From contig JAYVEG010000368.1 in the NCBI GenBank assembly GCA_043748985.1, positions 1-21,058 of the forward strand: 21,058 nt of DNA, read 5' to 3'. Source of the DNA: JBBROS01 sp043748985. GTDB taxonomy: Bacteria > Pseudomonadota > Alphaproteobacteria > Acetobacterales > Acetobacteraceae. Under the pieces are notes generated by a model. It was not told the origin of the DNA. It worked only from the letters and a program-made list of their open reading frames with translations, and ran no database searches. Shown piece after piece: positions 1 to 7,269 of this stretch (position 1 is the first letter of the stretch; every line of letters begins with the position of its first letter). The position numbers were made by a program, and so were the translations under genes.

Positions 1-801
1 GGCGAACTGCCCATGCGCGTTGCGGACGATGTTGACGTGGTTGGTGATCGGGCCGGTGTCCAGCACCTTCAGCACATTGAACGGTGCGACGGCGTTGAAC
101 ACCATCGTACGGCCCACATCCTTCAGCGTCAGCCAGACCTGCCTGCCGTCCGGCGTCGCGGCGACGTCGGGCGAGAACGGGCTCTCCTGCTTCACCCGCC
201 CGACGATCTTGTGGTCGACGGTCCCGATGACGACCGTCTCGGGCGTGAAGCTCGAGACGACGTAGCCAAGCTTGCCGTCGGGCGAGAAGATGACCATGCC
301 CGGCCCGTTCGGCACTTTGATCCGGCTCTTCTCCATGAATGTCTTGCCGTCTAACACGGCGATGTAATCCTCGCCGCGCACACTGACCCAGACCTCGCGG
401 CCGTTGGGCGTGAAGAACGCCTCGTGCGGGGAGCGCCCTACGTAGGTGACGTGCTTCACTGCGTTGGTCGCGGTGTCGATGAAGCTGACGGAGTTGGACC
501 CGATCGAGATGACGGCAAGGGTCTTGCGGTCGGGCGAGAACCCCATGCCGTGCACCAGCAACTGGCCCTTGTACAAGGGGCTGAGGTTCCCCGGCGTCGG
601 GTCACCCAGGCGGATGACGCCCAGCAGCTTGCCCTCGGCCGGGTCGATGACGGACACGGTGTTGGAGAACTGGTCCGACGTATAGAACCGGTCCTTGCCG
701 CTGATCGGGACGTCCGGCGCGGAGGCCGCAAACGGCGCCTGCCCGGCATGGGCCGCCAGCGTGGTTCCGACCAGCAGCAGCGCCGTGAGTGAGATCTTCA
801 T
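1..801 (-). CDS. YVTN/YncE-family beta-propeller protein, secreted (3' end outside window)
   Basis: An open frame runs from the ATG at 799-801 to the window edge (267 codons, C-terminus missing). It begins with a clear signal peptide (MKISLTALLLVGTTLAAHA) and so should be periplasmic. The mature part shows repeating propeller blades with the pattern 'N-x-V-S-V/F-I-D' and 'F-S/T-P-D/N-G-R/K' (for example NTVSVID, NSVSFIDTATN, FFTPNGREVWV, IFSPDGKLGYVV, AATPDGRQVWL). This is typical of YVTN/YncE seven-bladed propellers related to the cytochrome d1 fold. No heme-binding CxxCH is visible in the part present. Its start lies one base after the DUF305 stop (TGA-C-ATG), so the two are probably translationally coupled in the sulfite dehydrogenase operon. 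The biochemical role is unknown; members of this family often accompany periplasmic redox enzymes. The family call is secure, the function is not. Confidence 0.85.
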   Translation of the reverse strand, partial: MKISLTALLLVGTTLAAHAGQAPFAASAPDVPISGKDRFYTSDQFSNTVSVIDPAEGKLLGVIRLGDPTPGNLSPLYKGQLLVHGMGFSPDRKTLAVISIGSNSVSFIDTATNAVKHVTYVGRSPHEAFFTPNGREVWVSVRGEDYIAVLDGKTFMEKSRIKVPNGPGMVIFSPDGKLGYVVSSFTPETVVIGTVDHKIVGRVKQESPFSPDVAATPDGRQVWLTLKDVGRTMVFNAVAPFNVLKVLDTGPITNHVNIVRNAHGQFA

Positions 802-802
802 G

Positions 803-1192
803 TCAGTGGTCCTTGTGCATGGGCATGGGCGCTGTGCCCGGTGTGGCAGGAGGAAGGGCCGCAAGGGCCTGGCGCATCACAGCGATCTCCTGCCGCTGCT
901 CGACGATGATGCCCTGGGCCAGGCGGCGCAGGACCGGGTCGTGGCCGAAGCGCAGCTCCGCCTCGGCCATCTCCACCGCGCCCTGGTGGTGCGGGATCAT
1001 CATGGCGGCGAAGTCGCGGTCGGCGCCGCCGCTGGCGGGCTGCATCATGTCCCGGTCCATGCGCGCCATGGCTGCCGCCATCATGGAGGCGAAGGTTTCC
1101 GCAACCTGGCTGCTGGCCATCCCCGCGCCGGCCGTCAGGCCGAGGAGCAAGGCGCAAGAGGGAAGGGCACGCCATAGAAGCGTCGGGATCAT
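803..1192 (-). CDS. DUF305-family secreted protein
   Basis: Codes for 129 residues with an N-terminal signal peptide (hydrophobic segment at about residues 5-25). The core motif MIPHHQGAVEMAE and the Met/His-rich stretches (MDRDMMQ, the C-terminal MPMHKDH) match the DUF305 family, a small ferritin-like four-helix fold. Some members of that family bind copper or other metals in the periplasm. The paired histidines and many methionines seen here fit a metal-binding role, but this is inference. It lies between the SorB-like cytochrome gene (65 bp upstream) and the YVTN propeller gene (1 bp downstream), all on the minus strand, so it is probably the third gene of the sulfite dehydrogenase operon. 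The start at 1192 gives a complete signal peptide; a longer frame upstream lacks one. Confidence 0.85.
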   Translation of the reverse strand: MIPTLLWRALPSCALLLGLTAGAGMASSQVAETFASMMAAAMARMDRDMMQPASGGADRDFAAMMIPHHQGAVEMAEAELRFGHDPVLRRLAQGIIVEQRQEIAVMRQALAALPPATPGTAPMPMHKDH

Positions 1193-1257
1193 CTGGTCGT
1201 CCTTTCGAAACGCGCGCTCGCCGGATGGACGACCGCGCTTGTTCCTTCGCCGTCGTG

Positions 1258-1713
1258 CTACGGGGCGACCTTAAGGCTTGCCAGGTAGGTGACGATCTCG
1301 GCCGCATCCTCATCGGACACCGGCGCCTTGTAGGTGTGCATCATCTTGGCCACCTCCCCGGTCCATTCGGCCCGGGTCAGCGGCGGCTGGGTCAGGATCA
1401 TGCCTGGGGAGTGGCAGGACTGGCAGTTGTTCGCGACCAGCTCGGTGCCCGGCCCCGGCGGGAAGGCGCGGTCGCTCGTCGGCAGCTCGAACCCGACCGA
1501 ACGAAGACGGATGCCACCGGCCTCCGCCGCCGTCTTCGGCGCCTGCAGCCCCACCGCGGCCTGGTAGGCGGCGATCTCGGCGTTCAATACCTTTGAGTAG
1601 GCGGGCAGCTCGTACACTGGCCGCGGCGGCGCCTCCCGTCGCCCGCTGCTGGCGGCAACGGCGACCGCCACCACCACGACGGCGACCGCGCCGCCAACTT
1701 GCAAAATGCTCAT
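1258..1713 (-). CDS. sorB: SorB-like c-type cytochrome subunit of sulfite dehydrogenase
   Basis: Codes for 151 residues. An N-terminal hydrophobic segment (about residues 6-22) serves as signal or membrane anchor. A single heme-c site, CQSCH, sits at residues 97-101. Methionines at 124/125 in VAKMMHTYKAPV are the probable distal heme ligand. In SorAB enzymes this subunit takes electrons from the molybdenum subunit and passes them to the respiratory chain. The start at 1713 is chosen because AGGAG lies 8-10 bases upstream and the signal segment begins there; an upstream in-frame extension overlaps sorA and has no protein-like character. It follows the SorA-like gene by 25 bp on the same strand, which is the classic sorAB arrangement. 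The family assignment is good; the exact electron acceptor is unknown. Confidence 0.85.
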   Translation of the reverse strand: MSILQVGGAVAVVVVAVAVAASSGRREAPPRPVYELPAYSKVLNAEIAAYQAAVGLQAPKTAAEAGGIRLRSVGFELPTSDRAFPPGPGTELVANNCQSCHSPGMILTQPPLTRAEWTGEVAKMMHTYKAPVSDEDAAEIVTYLASLKVAP

Positions 1714-1738
1714 GGGCTTGCTCCTTGCCGAGAGGTCA

Positions 1739-2956
1739 TCAGGCGACGGAGAGCTGGACGGTCTCGACCACGTTGCGCATGAAGCCGCCGCCGTTCCAGT
1801 TGGCCTCCATCGGCTGCGCCAGCCGCTTCGTGTTGGTGCAGCGGACCATGACGGCAAGCTGGCCCAGGGCCGGGGCCGTCACTTGCGCGGTCCATTGGCG
1901 GAAGCTGTACTTCCCTTCGTCGCGGCCCAGCGTGGCCGCGGCCCATGTGCCGCCGCCATCAGCCGAGACATCCACCGCCGCCACGCCGCAATCCCCGCCC
2001 ATGGCGATGCCCCGCAACGGCACGGGCGCACCGGCCTTCACCTCGGTCGCCGCCGTAACGTTGGTGAAGAAGGAGCGCGGCACCATCCGGTTGATCGGCT
2101 CGGTCGGGAAGCCGGTCTGGCCAGGCTTTACGTCGGCACGGGGCGTTGCTGGGATCAGGTAGGCGCTCTTCATCCAAAAACTGTCGTCAGGCGCGTTCAG
2201 CACCTCGATGTCGCTGACCATCTTGACCCAGTACGTCGAGTACCAGCCGGGCACGACCAGGCGCATGGGGAAGCCGTTCAGCAGCGGCAGTTGCTCACCG
2301 TTCATCTGGTAGGCGAGCATCACCTCGCCGTCCCGCGCATGATCGATCGACAGCGATTTCATGAAGTCGGGTGCGCCGTCGATCACGGGCTGGTCCAGGC
2401 CGTTGAACCGCACTGCCATCGCACCCGACTTCACCCCGGCACGGTCCAGCACGTCGCGCAGCCGCACGCCCGTCCATTTCGCATTTCCCATGGCGCCGTT
2501 CTGCCACTGCCCCCCGGCGATGCGCGGCGCAAACAGGCCGCGAGAGTTGCCGGAGCATTGATTGACCGCCGCCATTTCGACCCGAGGCAAGGCGAGGATG
2601 TCGGCCATCGACAACGACTGCGCCTGGTTCACATGACCGCGGACGGCGCAGCGGAAGGTTGCGACATCGACGGTTTCGGGGATCACAGCCCAATGCCAGC
2701 GAACGAAGAAGCGGTCGTTCGGGGTGAACACACCCTGATCGAACACCTCGAATGGCGTTTCCAGCAAGGGTGGATGGGTGCGTTGCAGGATCATCGATCC
2801 CTTCTGCGGGAAGGCCGAGGTGAGCGAACGCTGCATCGGCCCGCCATTCAGCCCCAGCGTGACCGTTTCACCCAAGGCCGGTATCGTGGCCGCGACACCG
2901 CCCAGCGCCATGGCGCCGCCGAGCATCCGTCGGCGGCTCAGTCCTGATCTTTCCAT
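1739..2956 (-). CDS. sorA: SorA-like periplasmic sulfite dehydrogenase, molybdenum subunit (Tat-exported)
   Basis: Codes for 405 residues. The N-terminus carries a twin-arginine motif (SRRRMLGG, residues 7-14) followed by a hydrophobic stretch, so the folded cofactor-loaded enzyme should be exported by Tat. The body is a sulfite oxidase-type molybdopterin domain. NQCSGNSRG places the Mo-ligating cysteine at about residue 134, and the 'FNGLDQPV' and 'GFPMRLVVPGWY' segments are typical of this family. A C-terminal Mo-co oxidoreductase dimerisation domain follows (about 290-405). The start at 2956 is supported by GGAGGAA about 8 bases upstream; longer in-frame starts run through the neighbouring LysR gene. 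It oxidises sulfite to sulfate in known relatives. The paired cytochrome gene directly downstream favours SorAB over the single-subunit SorT type. The substrate is inferred from family and context. Confidence 0.85.
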   Translation of the reverse strand: MERSGLSRRRMLGGAMALGGVAATIPALGETVTLGLNGGPMQRSLTSAFPQKGSMILQRTHPPLLETPFEVFDQGVFTPNDRFFVRWHWAVIPETVDVATFRCAVRGHVNQAQSLSMADILALPRVEMAAVNQCSGNSRGLFAPRIAGGQWQNGAMGNAKWTGVRLRDVLDRAGVKSGAMAVRFNGLDQPVIDGAPDFMKSLSIDHARDGEVMLAYQMNGEQLPLLNGFPMRLVVPGWYSTYWVKMVSDIEVLNAPDDSFWMKSAYLIPATPRADVKPGQTGFPTEPINRMVPRSFFTNVTAATEVKAGAPVPLRGIAMGGDCGVAAVDVSADGGGTWAAATLGRDEGKYSFRQWTAQVTAPALGQLAVMVRCTNTKRLAQPMEANWNGGGFMRNVVETVQLSVA

Positions 2957-2980
2957 CGCGCGCGTTCCTCCATTTCGGCA

Positions 2981-3007
2981 TGAACGGATCATCGTGGCCT
3001 TTATTCC
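2981..3007 (-). promoter_or_regulatory. Candidate ECF-sigma-type promoter upstream of sorA
   Basis: On the minus strand the 100-bp gap before sorA holds GGAATAA (3007-3001) and CGTTCA (2986-2981) separated by 14 bases. This resembles a GGAAT/CGT-type promoter read by extracytoplasmic-function sigma factors. A start site a few bases downstream would give a leader of about 20 bases that still contains the GGAGGAA ribosome site. Sulfite dehydrogenase genes in some rhizobia are known to be controlled by ECF sigma factors. This is motif matching by eye, no sigma or anti-sigma gene lies in the window, and the confidence is low. Confidence 0.35.
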
Positions 3008-3056
3008 ATCCGACCAACACAGTTTCTTGCTGAGTCCGATCGTGCGCCGCGATCGA

Positions 3057-3938
3057 TCAGCCCGCGGCGATGATCGCCAGCAGTGCGTCGGCCGCCCGGC
3101 TGCGGTACCGTTCCGTATGCCGCAACGCGTGGAAGTCGCGTTCCGGCAGCGCCACCGCCACCGCATGGAGCAGCCCGGCCTCGATGCTCGGCGCCGCGGC
3201 CGAAGCGGAGATGGCGGTCGCCCCCATGCCGGCCTCCACCGCCGCGCGGACGCTCTCGTTGGACGGCAGGTCGAGCACCACCCGCAGGCTCGAGAGCGTG
3301 ATGCCGAACCCTTCCAGGGCCGCCTCGAACACCGACCGCGTGCCGGACCCGGCCTCCCGCAACACCCAGTCGCTCTCGGCCAGGCGTTGCGGCGTGACCG
3401 CGGCGCCGGTCGCCCAGGGGTGGTCCGGGCCAACCACGATCACGAGCTGGTCGCGTGCGACGACGCGGCTGTCGAGCGCCGGGTCATCGACAGTGCCCTC
3501 GACGAAGCCGAGCTCGGCCGAGCCATCATGGATCGCGGCCGCAACCTGGGTCGTGTTGCCGACCGTGAGGCGGATGTCGATGCCGGGGTGGCTGCGCCGG
3601 AACGCGACCAGATGGCGTGGCAGCCAGTAGCTGGCGATGGTCTGGCTGGCCTGCACCAACAGCGTGCCGCGCTTCAGCCCGCCCAACTCCGACAGCACCA
3701 GCTCCGCCGCCTCGGCCCGGGCCAGCACCGCCCGCGCCTCGACCAGGAACAGCGCCCCCGCCTCGGTCAACTCGATGCCTCGCCCAACCCTGTGGAACAG
3801 CCTGGCGCCATGCCGGCCCTCCAGCGCCGCGATCGAGGCGCTGGCCGCGGATTGCGCGATGTTCAGCGCCTCGGCCGCCCGCGTGACAGGCTGCCGCTCG
3901 GTGACGGCCACGAAGATGCGGAGCTGGTCGAGGGTCAT
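3057..3938 (-). CDS. LysR-family transcriptional regulator
   Basis: Codes for 293 residues, the normal length for the family. Residues 1-60 form the winged helix-turn-helix (MTLDQLRIFVAVTERQPVTR, then AAEALNIAQSAASASIAALE). The remainder is the periplasmic-binding-protein-like effector domain (from about residue 90: LLVQASQTIASYWLPRHLV). It resembles the CysL/CbbR branch of LysR regulators, often linked to sulfur or carbon metabolism, though the effector cannot be read from sequence. It lies 100 bp upstream of sorA on the same strand and 13 bp after the secreted-protein gene, so it may regulate the sulfite operon or itself. No strong ribosome site is seen before the ATG at 3938; translation may be coupled to the upstream gene. 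Confidence 0.9.
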   Translation of the reverse strand: MTLDQLRIFVAVTERQPVTRAAEALNIAQSAASASIAALEGRHGARLFHRVGRGIELTEAGALFLVEARAVLARAEAAELVLSELGGLKRGTLLVQASQTIASYWLPRHLVAFRRSHPGIDIRLTVGNTTQVAAAIHDGSAELGFVEGTVDDPALDSRVVARDQLVIVVGPDHPWATGAAVTPQRLAESDWVLREAGSGTRSVFEAALEGFGITLSSLRVVLDLPSNESVRAAVEAGMGATAISASAAAPSIEAGLLHAVAVALPERDFHALRHTERYRSRAADALLAIIAAG

Positions 3939-3951
3939 CGCAGAATTGGCG

Positions 3952-4533
3952 TCATCGCGGCAACGACGTCACCTGCAGCGCACGCCACGTCGTGTCGGGT
4001 CCATAGGATTGCCCGGCAATCTGGTTTTCGACGACCCGGAGCGCCACGCCGGTGGCAACGTCGCGCCAGGTGGTGATCACCGAGTGATAGGTGTTGCCCT
4101 CGATCCCGTCCCGCTCATGCGCCAGCTTCAGCGCATCGTAACGGCGGCCGTCCACCTCGATGGGCTCAATGCCCTGGTTGACGAAGATGTCGGTCCATTG
4201 CAGGCCGGGGACGGACCGGGTGATGAAGCTGGCGCGGGTCCCGGCGCCACCCGTGATCACGGCGCGGATGGCGGGATAGGCCAGTCCCGCGCCGGGCCAG
4301 TCGCTGCGCCATGCGCCAAAGTAGAAGTCGCCGGTCCCGTCGGCGCGCGTCATCCGGCACAGCTCCGGGATGCCTGGCACTGTGCCGAGATAGTCGATGA
4401 CGCCGCCCGCTGAGCGGGTCACGCGCATCGGGCTTGGCGGACAGGCCGCCGGCTGCTGGGCAGATGCCGGCATCGCCGCCAGTAGCCCCACCGACACGCT
4501 CAGAAAGATGAAAATACGGGTGCAGGCGTTCAT
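3952..4533 (-). CDS. Secreted protein of unknown function
   Basis: Codes for 193 residues that I do not recognise. A signal peptide is evident (MNACTRIFIFLSVSVGLLAAM, with cleavage probably after PASAQ), so the product is periplasmic or outer-surface. The mature protein holds two cysteines (in ACPPS and ELCRM) that could form a disulfide. It has a mixed, beta-rich sequence with many aromatic residues (DFYFGAWRSDWPGAG, GLQWTDIF) and no heme, metal-cluster or lipobox motif. It is the first gene of the minus-strand run into the LysR regulator, 13 bp downstream. Base use matches its neighbours. No function is proposed. Confidence 0.7.
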   Translation of the reverse strand: MNACTRIFIFLSVSVGLLAAMPASAQQPAACPPSPMRVTRSAGGVIDYLGTVPGIPELCRMTRADGTGDFYFGAWRSDWPGAGLAYPAIRAVITGGAGTRASFITRSVPGLQWTDIFVNQGIEPIEVDGRRYDALKLAHERDGIEGNTYHSVITTWRDVATGVALRVVENQIAGQSYGPDTTWRALQVTSLPR

Positions 4534-4561
4534 GTCGCGTCCTTCGGAGCACGGTCGCGAA

Positions 4562-5386
4562 TCAAATCCGACCGATGCTTAGCCCAGTAGCACCCATCGC
4601 AGGGCGTAGGCGAACAGCGCGGTCGCGGCAGCACTCGCCGCCCACAGCCCGACGAATCATCGCGATCTGCGCCGGGGCGACGATCGCGGCCATCGACATG
4701 GCCATGCTGAACACCAGGCGCGCGAGGGGGGTTTTGCGGTCCCGCAACAGCTGCCAGGCGCCGGTAGCGCCGACCACGAATGTGACCGACAGGTAGCCCG
4801 CCAGGATCATGTACGGGAAACTTACGAACATGCTGGGGTTGAAGATGATTTGCAGCCAGCTCGTGGGCCGGAACCGCCCGCCGAGCGCGATCGCGTAGCC
4901 CGCCGGGGTCTGCATCCAGGAGTTGAGGGACAGGATCCTGAACCCGCTGAGCAGCGTGCCGCCCGCGACCAGGCAGCTTGCGGCGAAGTGCAGCCGCGGC
5001 TCGAGCCCCTTCATGCCGAATGGCATCACGCCCAGGAACCCGGCCTCCAGGAAGAACGCCGTCAGCACTTCATAGGCCATGACCGGTCCCACGACTGGCC
5101 CAGCGAGCTTGGCGAACACGCTCCAGTTCGTGCCGAGCTGGTGGGATATCACCAGGTCTGACACGACGCCCATCGCAAAGCCGACGGCGAGGATACGCAA
5201 CCAGAAGCGATAGGTCTCCATGAACACCGGGCGCCTGGTCCAGAGGAACAGGCCTTCCAGCACGGCGACATAGCTTGCCAGGCCGATGCTGAACGCCGGG
5301 AAGGCGATATGGAAAGCCACCGTGAACGCGAATTGCGCGTGGGCCGGATGAAACCAGCAGCCGTTCGCGATGGTCCTGTCGGTCAT
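4562..5386 (-). pseudogene. cydA: Truncated cytochrome bd-type quinol oxidase subunit I (cydA relic)
   Basis: The 274-codon frame matches the N-terminal half of CydA of the cyanide-insensitive branch. QFAFTVAFHIAFP carries the high-spin heme b595 ligand His (residue 26). The helix YEVLTAFFLEAGFLG holds two conserved glutamates, and NSWMQTPAGYAI and MAAIVAPAQI also match. Full-length CydA has about 450-520 residues; here homology stops at about residue 241, before the quinol-binding loop and the heme b558 methionine. The expected His of heme b558 appears as Tyr at about residue 192 (SFPYMILAGYL). The last 33 codons are unrelated; another frame of the same DNA reads as the tail of a different membrane protein (4579 to about 4651). 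The first codons overlap the SDR relic on the other strand, so the natural N-terminus may be lost too. No cydB follows. It cannot make a working oxidase. Confidence 0.8.
4579..4651 (-). pseudogene. C-terminal membrane-helix remnant fused behind the cydA relic
   Basis: In a different minus-strand frame from the cydA relic, this stretch reads FVGLWAASAAATALFAYALR followed by WVLLG and a TAA stop. That is a clean transmembrane helix with a basic end, as at the C-terminus of an inner-membrane protein. It begins where CydA similarity ends (about 4660), so a deletion probably joined the head of cydA to the tail of another membrane-protein gene. It does not look like the usual CydB C-terminus. The parent protein cannot be named. 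Confidence 0.4.
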
Positions 5387-5629
5387 AGCCCTCACGGACC
5401 GTGTCTTGCCGGGCATGCGTTCGCGTGGCTGGGGCCGCATCCCCGACGAAGCCAAGCCCAAGCGCGACGGCCGCCCGGTCGAGACCATCACAGCCGAAAG
5501 CACCGCCACCATCCCCGAGGACTATGCGAGCGTCGTCGCCTTCCTCGGGGTCGCCATACCGGCCGCCAGGCATCCTATGTGACTGGCACGGTGCAGCGGG
5601 TCGACGGCGGCCTCCTGACCAACATCTGA
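5370..5629 (+). pseudogene. Short-chain dehydrogenase/reductase (SDR) relic with internal deletions
   Basis: One frame reads VIALTDRVLPGMRSRGWGRI, the helix before the catalytic strand of an SDR. It then jumps to GRPVETITAESTATIP and EDYASVVAFL, the late substrate-loop and helix region. After a frameshift near 5545-5560 the terminal ASYVTGTVQRVDGGLLTNI ends in TGA at 5627-5629. The segment that would carry the catalytic Ser, YxxxK and most of the core (about 60 residues) is missing, as is the short GRYGxP turn and the whole Rossmann N-terminus. The stop lies 13 bp before the RraA-family gene, so the two were probably one operon. Confidence 0.75.
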
Positions 5630-5642
5630 AGGGAAGTGCGGG

Positions 5643-6374
5643 ATGAGTGAACACAGCGCGGCGGCCAGCGGCATGAAGGAAGCAGGGATGATGGCGGCGC
5701 TGCGCGGCGTCTCCACCGCGACGCTCACGACGTTGATGCTCAAGCAGGGCTTGCGCAACGTGTGGCTGCGCGGCACCCGGCCGTTGGCGCCGAGCCAACG
5801 GCGCATTGCAGGTCGGGCCTTCACGCTGCGGTTCATTCCCGCACGCGAGGACCTTGCGACCCCTGCAGCCTGGTCGGCGCCGATCTCCACCCGGACCGCG
5901 GTGGAGGCGATGCCGGACGGCTGTATCGCGGTGATCGCGTCCGGGGGCTGCAGCGATGCGGGGGTGTATGGCGACATCCTGTGCGCCCGGATGCGCCAGC
6001 GTGGCGTGGCCGCTTTGGTGACGGACGGCGTCGTCCGCGACCTCGAGGGGATCGTCGCAACCGGACTGCCCATTTGGGCGCAAGGTGTCGCGGCGCCGCC
6101 GGCGGTCACGGGCATGACCTTCGTCAACTGGCAGGAGCCAATCGGGTGCGGGGGGGTCGCGATCTACCCGAACGATGTCATCGTAGCAGATGGCGATGGA
6201 GCGATCGTCGTCCCCAAAGCACTCGCCGAAACACTCGTGCAGGCAGGCGTGGAACAGGAGAGCCTGGAGGCCTGGATCCTGTCTGAGGTCGTGAATGGTG
6301 CGACGCTGTCAGGCCTGTATCCGCCAAATGCCGAAAACCTCGCGCGCTACGAGGTCGCCCGGCGCTCTCGATAG
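5643..6374 (+). CDS. RraA-family protein (aldolase/lyase-like fold)
   Basis: Codes for 243 residues. The family core runs from CSDAGVYGDILCARMRQRGV to ALVTDGVVRDLEGI (about residues 104-139) and contains the G-D and the R-D pair that bind metal and substrate in the 4-hydroxy-4-methyl-2-oxoglutarate aldolase/RraA fold. A later PIGCGGVAIYPNDVIVADGD segment is also characteristic. Database names for such proteins ('ribonuclease activity regulator RraA') are historical; homologues of this length beside dehydrogenases are usually catabolic lyases or decarboxylases acting on keto acids. AGGGAAG lies about 6 bases before the ATG. It is the only intact gene in the decayed stretch, with an SDR relic before it and an ALDH relic converging on it, so its pathway partners are gone. 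A run of seven G at 6150-6156 lies inside the conserved GCGGVAIY coding region and is in frame. Confidence 0.85.
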   Translation: MSEHSAAASGMKEAGMMAALRGVSTATLTTLMLKQGLRNVWLRGTRPLAPSQRRIAGRAFTLRFIPAREDLATPAAWSAPISTRTAVEAMPDGCIAVIASGGCSDAGVYGDILCARMRQRGVAALVTDGVVRDLEGIVATGLPIWAQGVAAPPAVTGMTFVNWQEPIGCGGVAIYPNDVIVADGDGAIVVPKALAETLVQAGVEQESLEAWILSEVVNGATLSGLYPPNAENLARYEVARRSR

Positions 6375-6394
6375 ACGTCTTCAGAATAAATCCC

Positions 6395-7168
6395 TTGTCC
6401 ACTGACCCATAAACCCGGCGCAACCGCGACAGGAACGGGTCATGTATCCCGTCCTGCACGAACAGGCGCCGCAGCGTCGTGCGTCGCTGACCGGCCGTGC
6501 CGATCGCGCCGAACGCCACCGTGCGCAATGCAAGATCCAGGTCCGCGGAACCGGCGACGATGGTCGCATTGTTGCCGCCCAGCTCCAGGGTCGATCGCCC
6601 AAACCGTGCCGCCACGCGCTGCCCGACCACGCGCCCCATGGTCGTGGAGCCGGTCGCCGAGACCACCGGCACGCGCGCACCTTCCACCAGGGCCGCCCCG
6701 CCTTCCCGCCCGCCGGTCACGACGACCGACCACGCTGTCGCCGCAAACCAGCCCAAGCGCCGCGTTCCACGACCACAGCGCGACCGGGAAGTTGAAGGCG
6801 GAGATCACCCCCACCACGCCCGCCGGGTGCCATTGCTCCATCAGCCGGTGGTTCGGCCGTTCGCTCCCCAAGGTCAGACCATAAAGCTGCCGCGACAGGC
6901 CAATGGCCAGGTCGCAGATGTCGATCGCACCTCGCCCAGACCCTCGGAGACGACTTTACCCGCCTCGATCGATACCGGGCGCCCAAGCACCTCCTTGTTC
7001 AGGCGCAACTCCTCACGAGCAACCGCACCAGCTCGCCGCGCCGCGGTGCGGGCACCAAGCGCCACTTGCCGAACGCCTTGTGCGACAGGCTGGTCGTCGC
7101 CTTGATCTCCCCCCCGTCATGTCAGGCACAGTCCCGATGGGTCGGCCGTCGATCGGTGAACGCACCGT
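6395..7168 (-). pseudogene. ALDH7-like aldehyde dehydrogenase relic (frameshifts, deletion, catalytic Cys lost)
   Basis: Pieces in successive frames rebuild an aldehyde dehydrogenase close to the aminoadipate-semialdehyde type. They are RSPIDGRPIGTVPD; KWRLVPAPRRGELVRLL; EELRLNKEVLGRPVSIEAGK; IDICDLAIGLSRQLYGL; GSERPNHRLMEQWHPAGVVG with ISAFNFP; and ATGSTTMGRVVGQRVAARFG with LELGGNNATIV. Lesions seen: a frame change at the C7 run 7109-7115; a missing base near 7015 (CTCGTGAG where CTCGGTGAG restores frame); a lesion near 6925 equivalent to a 7-base loss after GLGEV; a large deletion near 6725-6740 that removes the linker to the GGRE motif; and no homology after RVYGSV near 6395. The catalytic cysteine of GQRCTT reads as Arg (codon 6481-6483, one base change TGC to CGC). 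It is non-functional. Confidence 0.85.
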
Positions 7169-7269
7169 TCGCCCGGCGCCCGCGACGCGTTTCCGGGTCG
7201 GGTCGAGGTTCCGGGTATCGCCAGCGTCTCCGCCCGAAGATCGATCGCGAGGGCGGGCGGTGATCCCCC

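Noticed and set aside
1706..2947. A 413-codon plus-strand open frame opposite sorA
   Set aside because: It is the shadow of a GC-rich gene: Arg/His/Gly-rich with no domain, lying exactly over sorA.
1739..3433. A 564-codon frame that would extend sorA far upstream
   Set aside because: The extra N-terminal part lies antisense-in-frame across the LysR gene, has no family similarity, and the Tat signal and ribosome site fix the start at 2956.
6150..6156. Seven-G run in the RraA-family gene as a frameshift
   Set aside because: The reading frame continues with conserved sequence on both sides, so the run is in frame.
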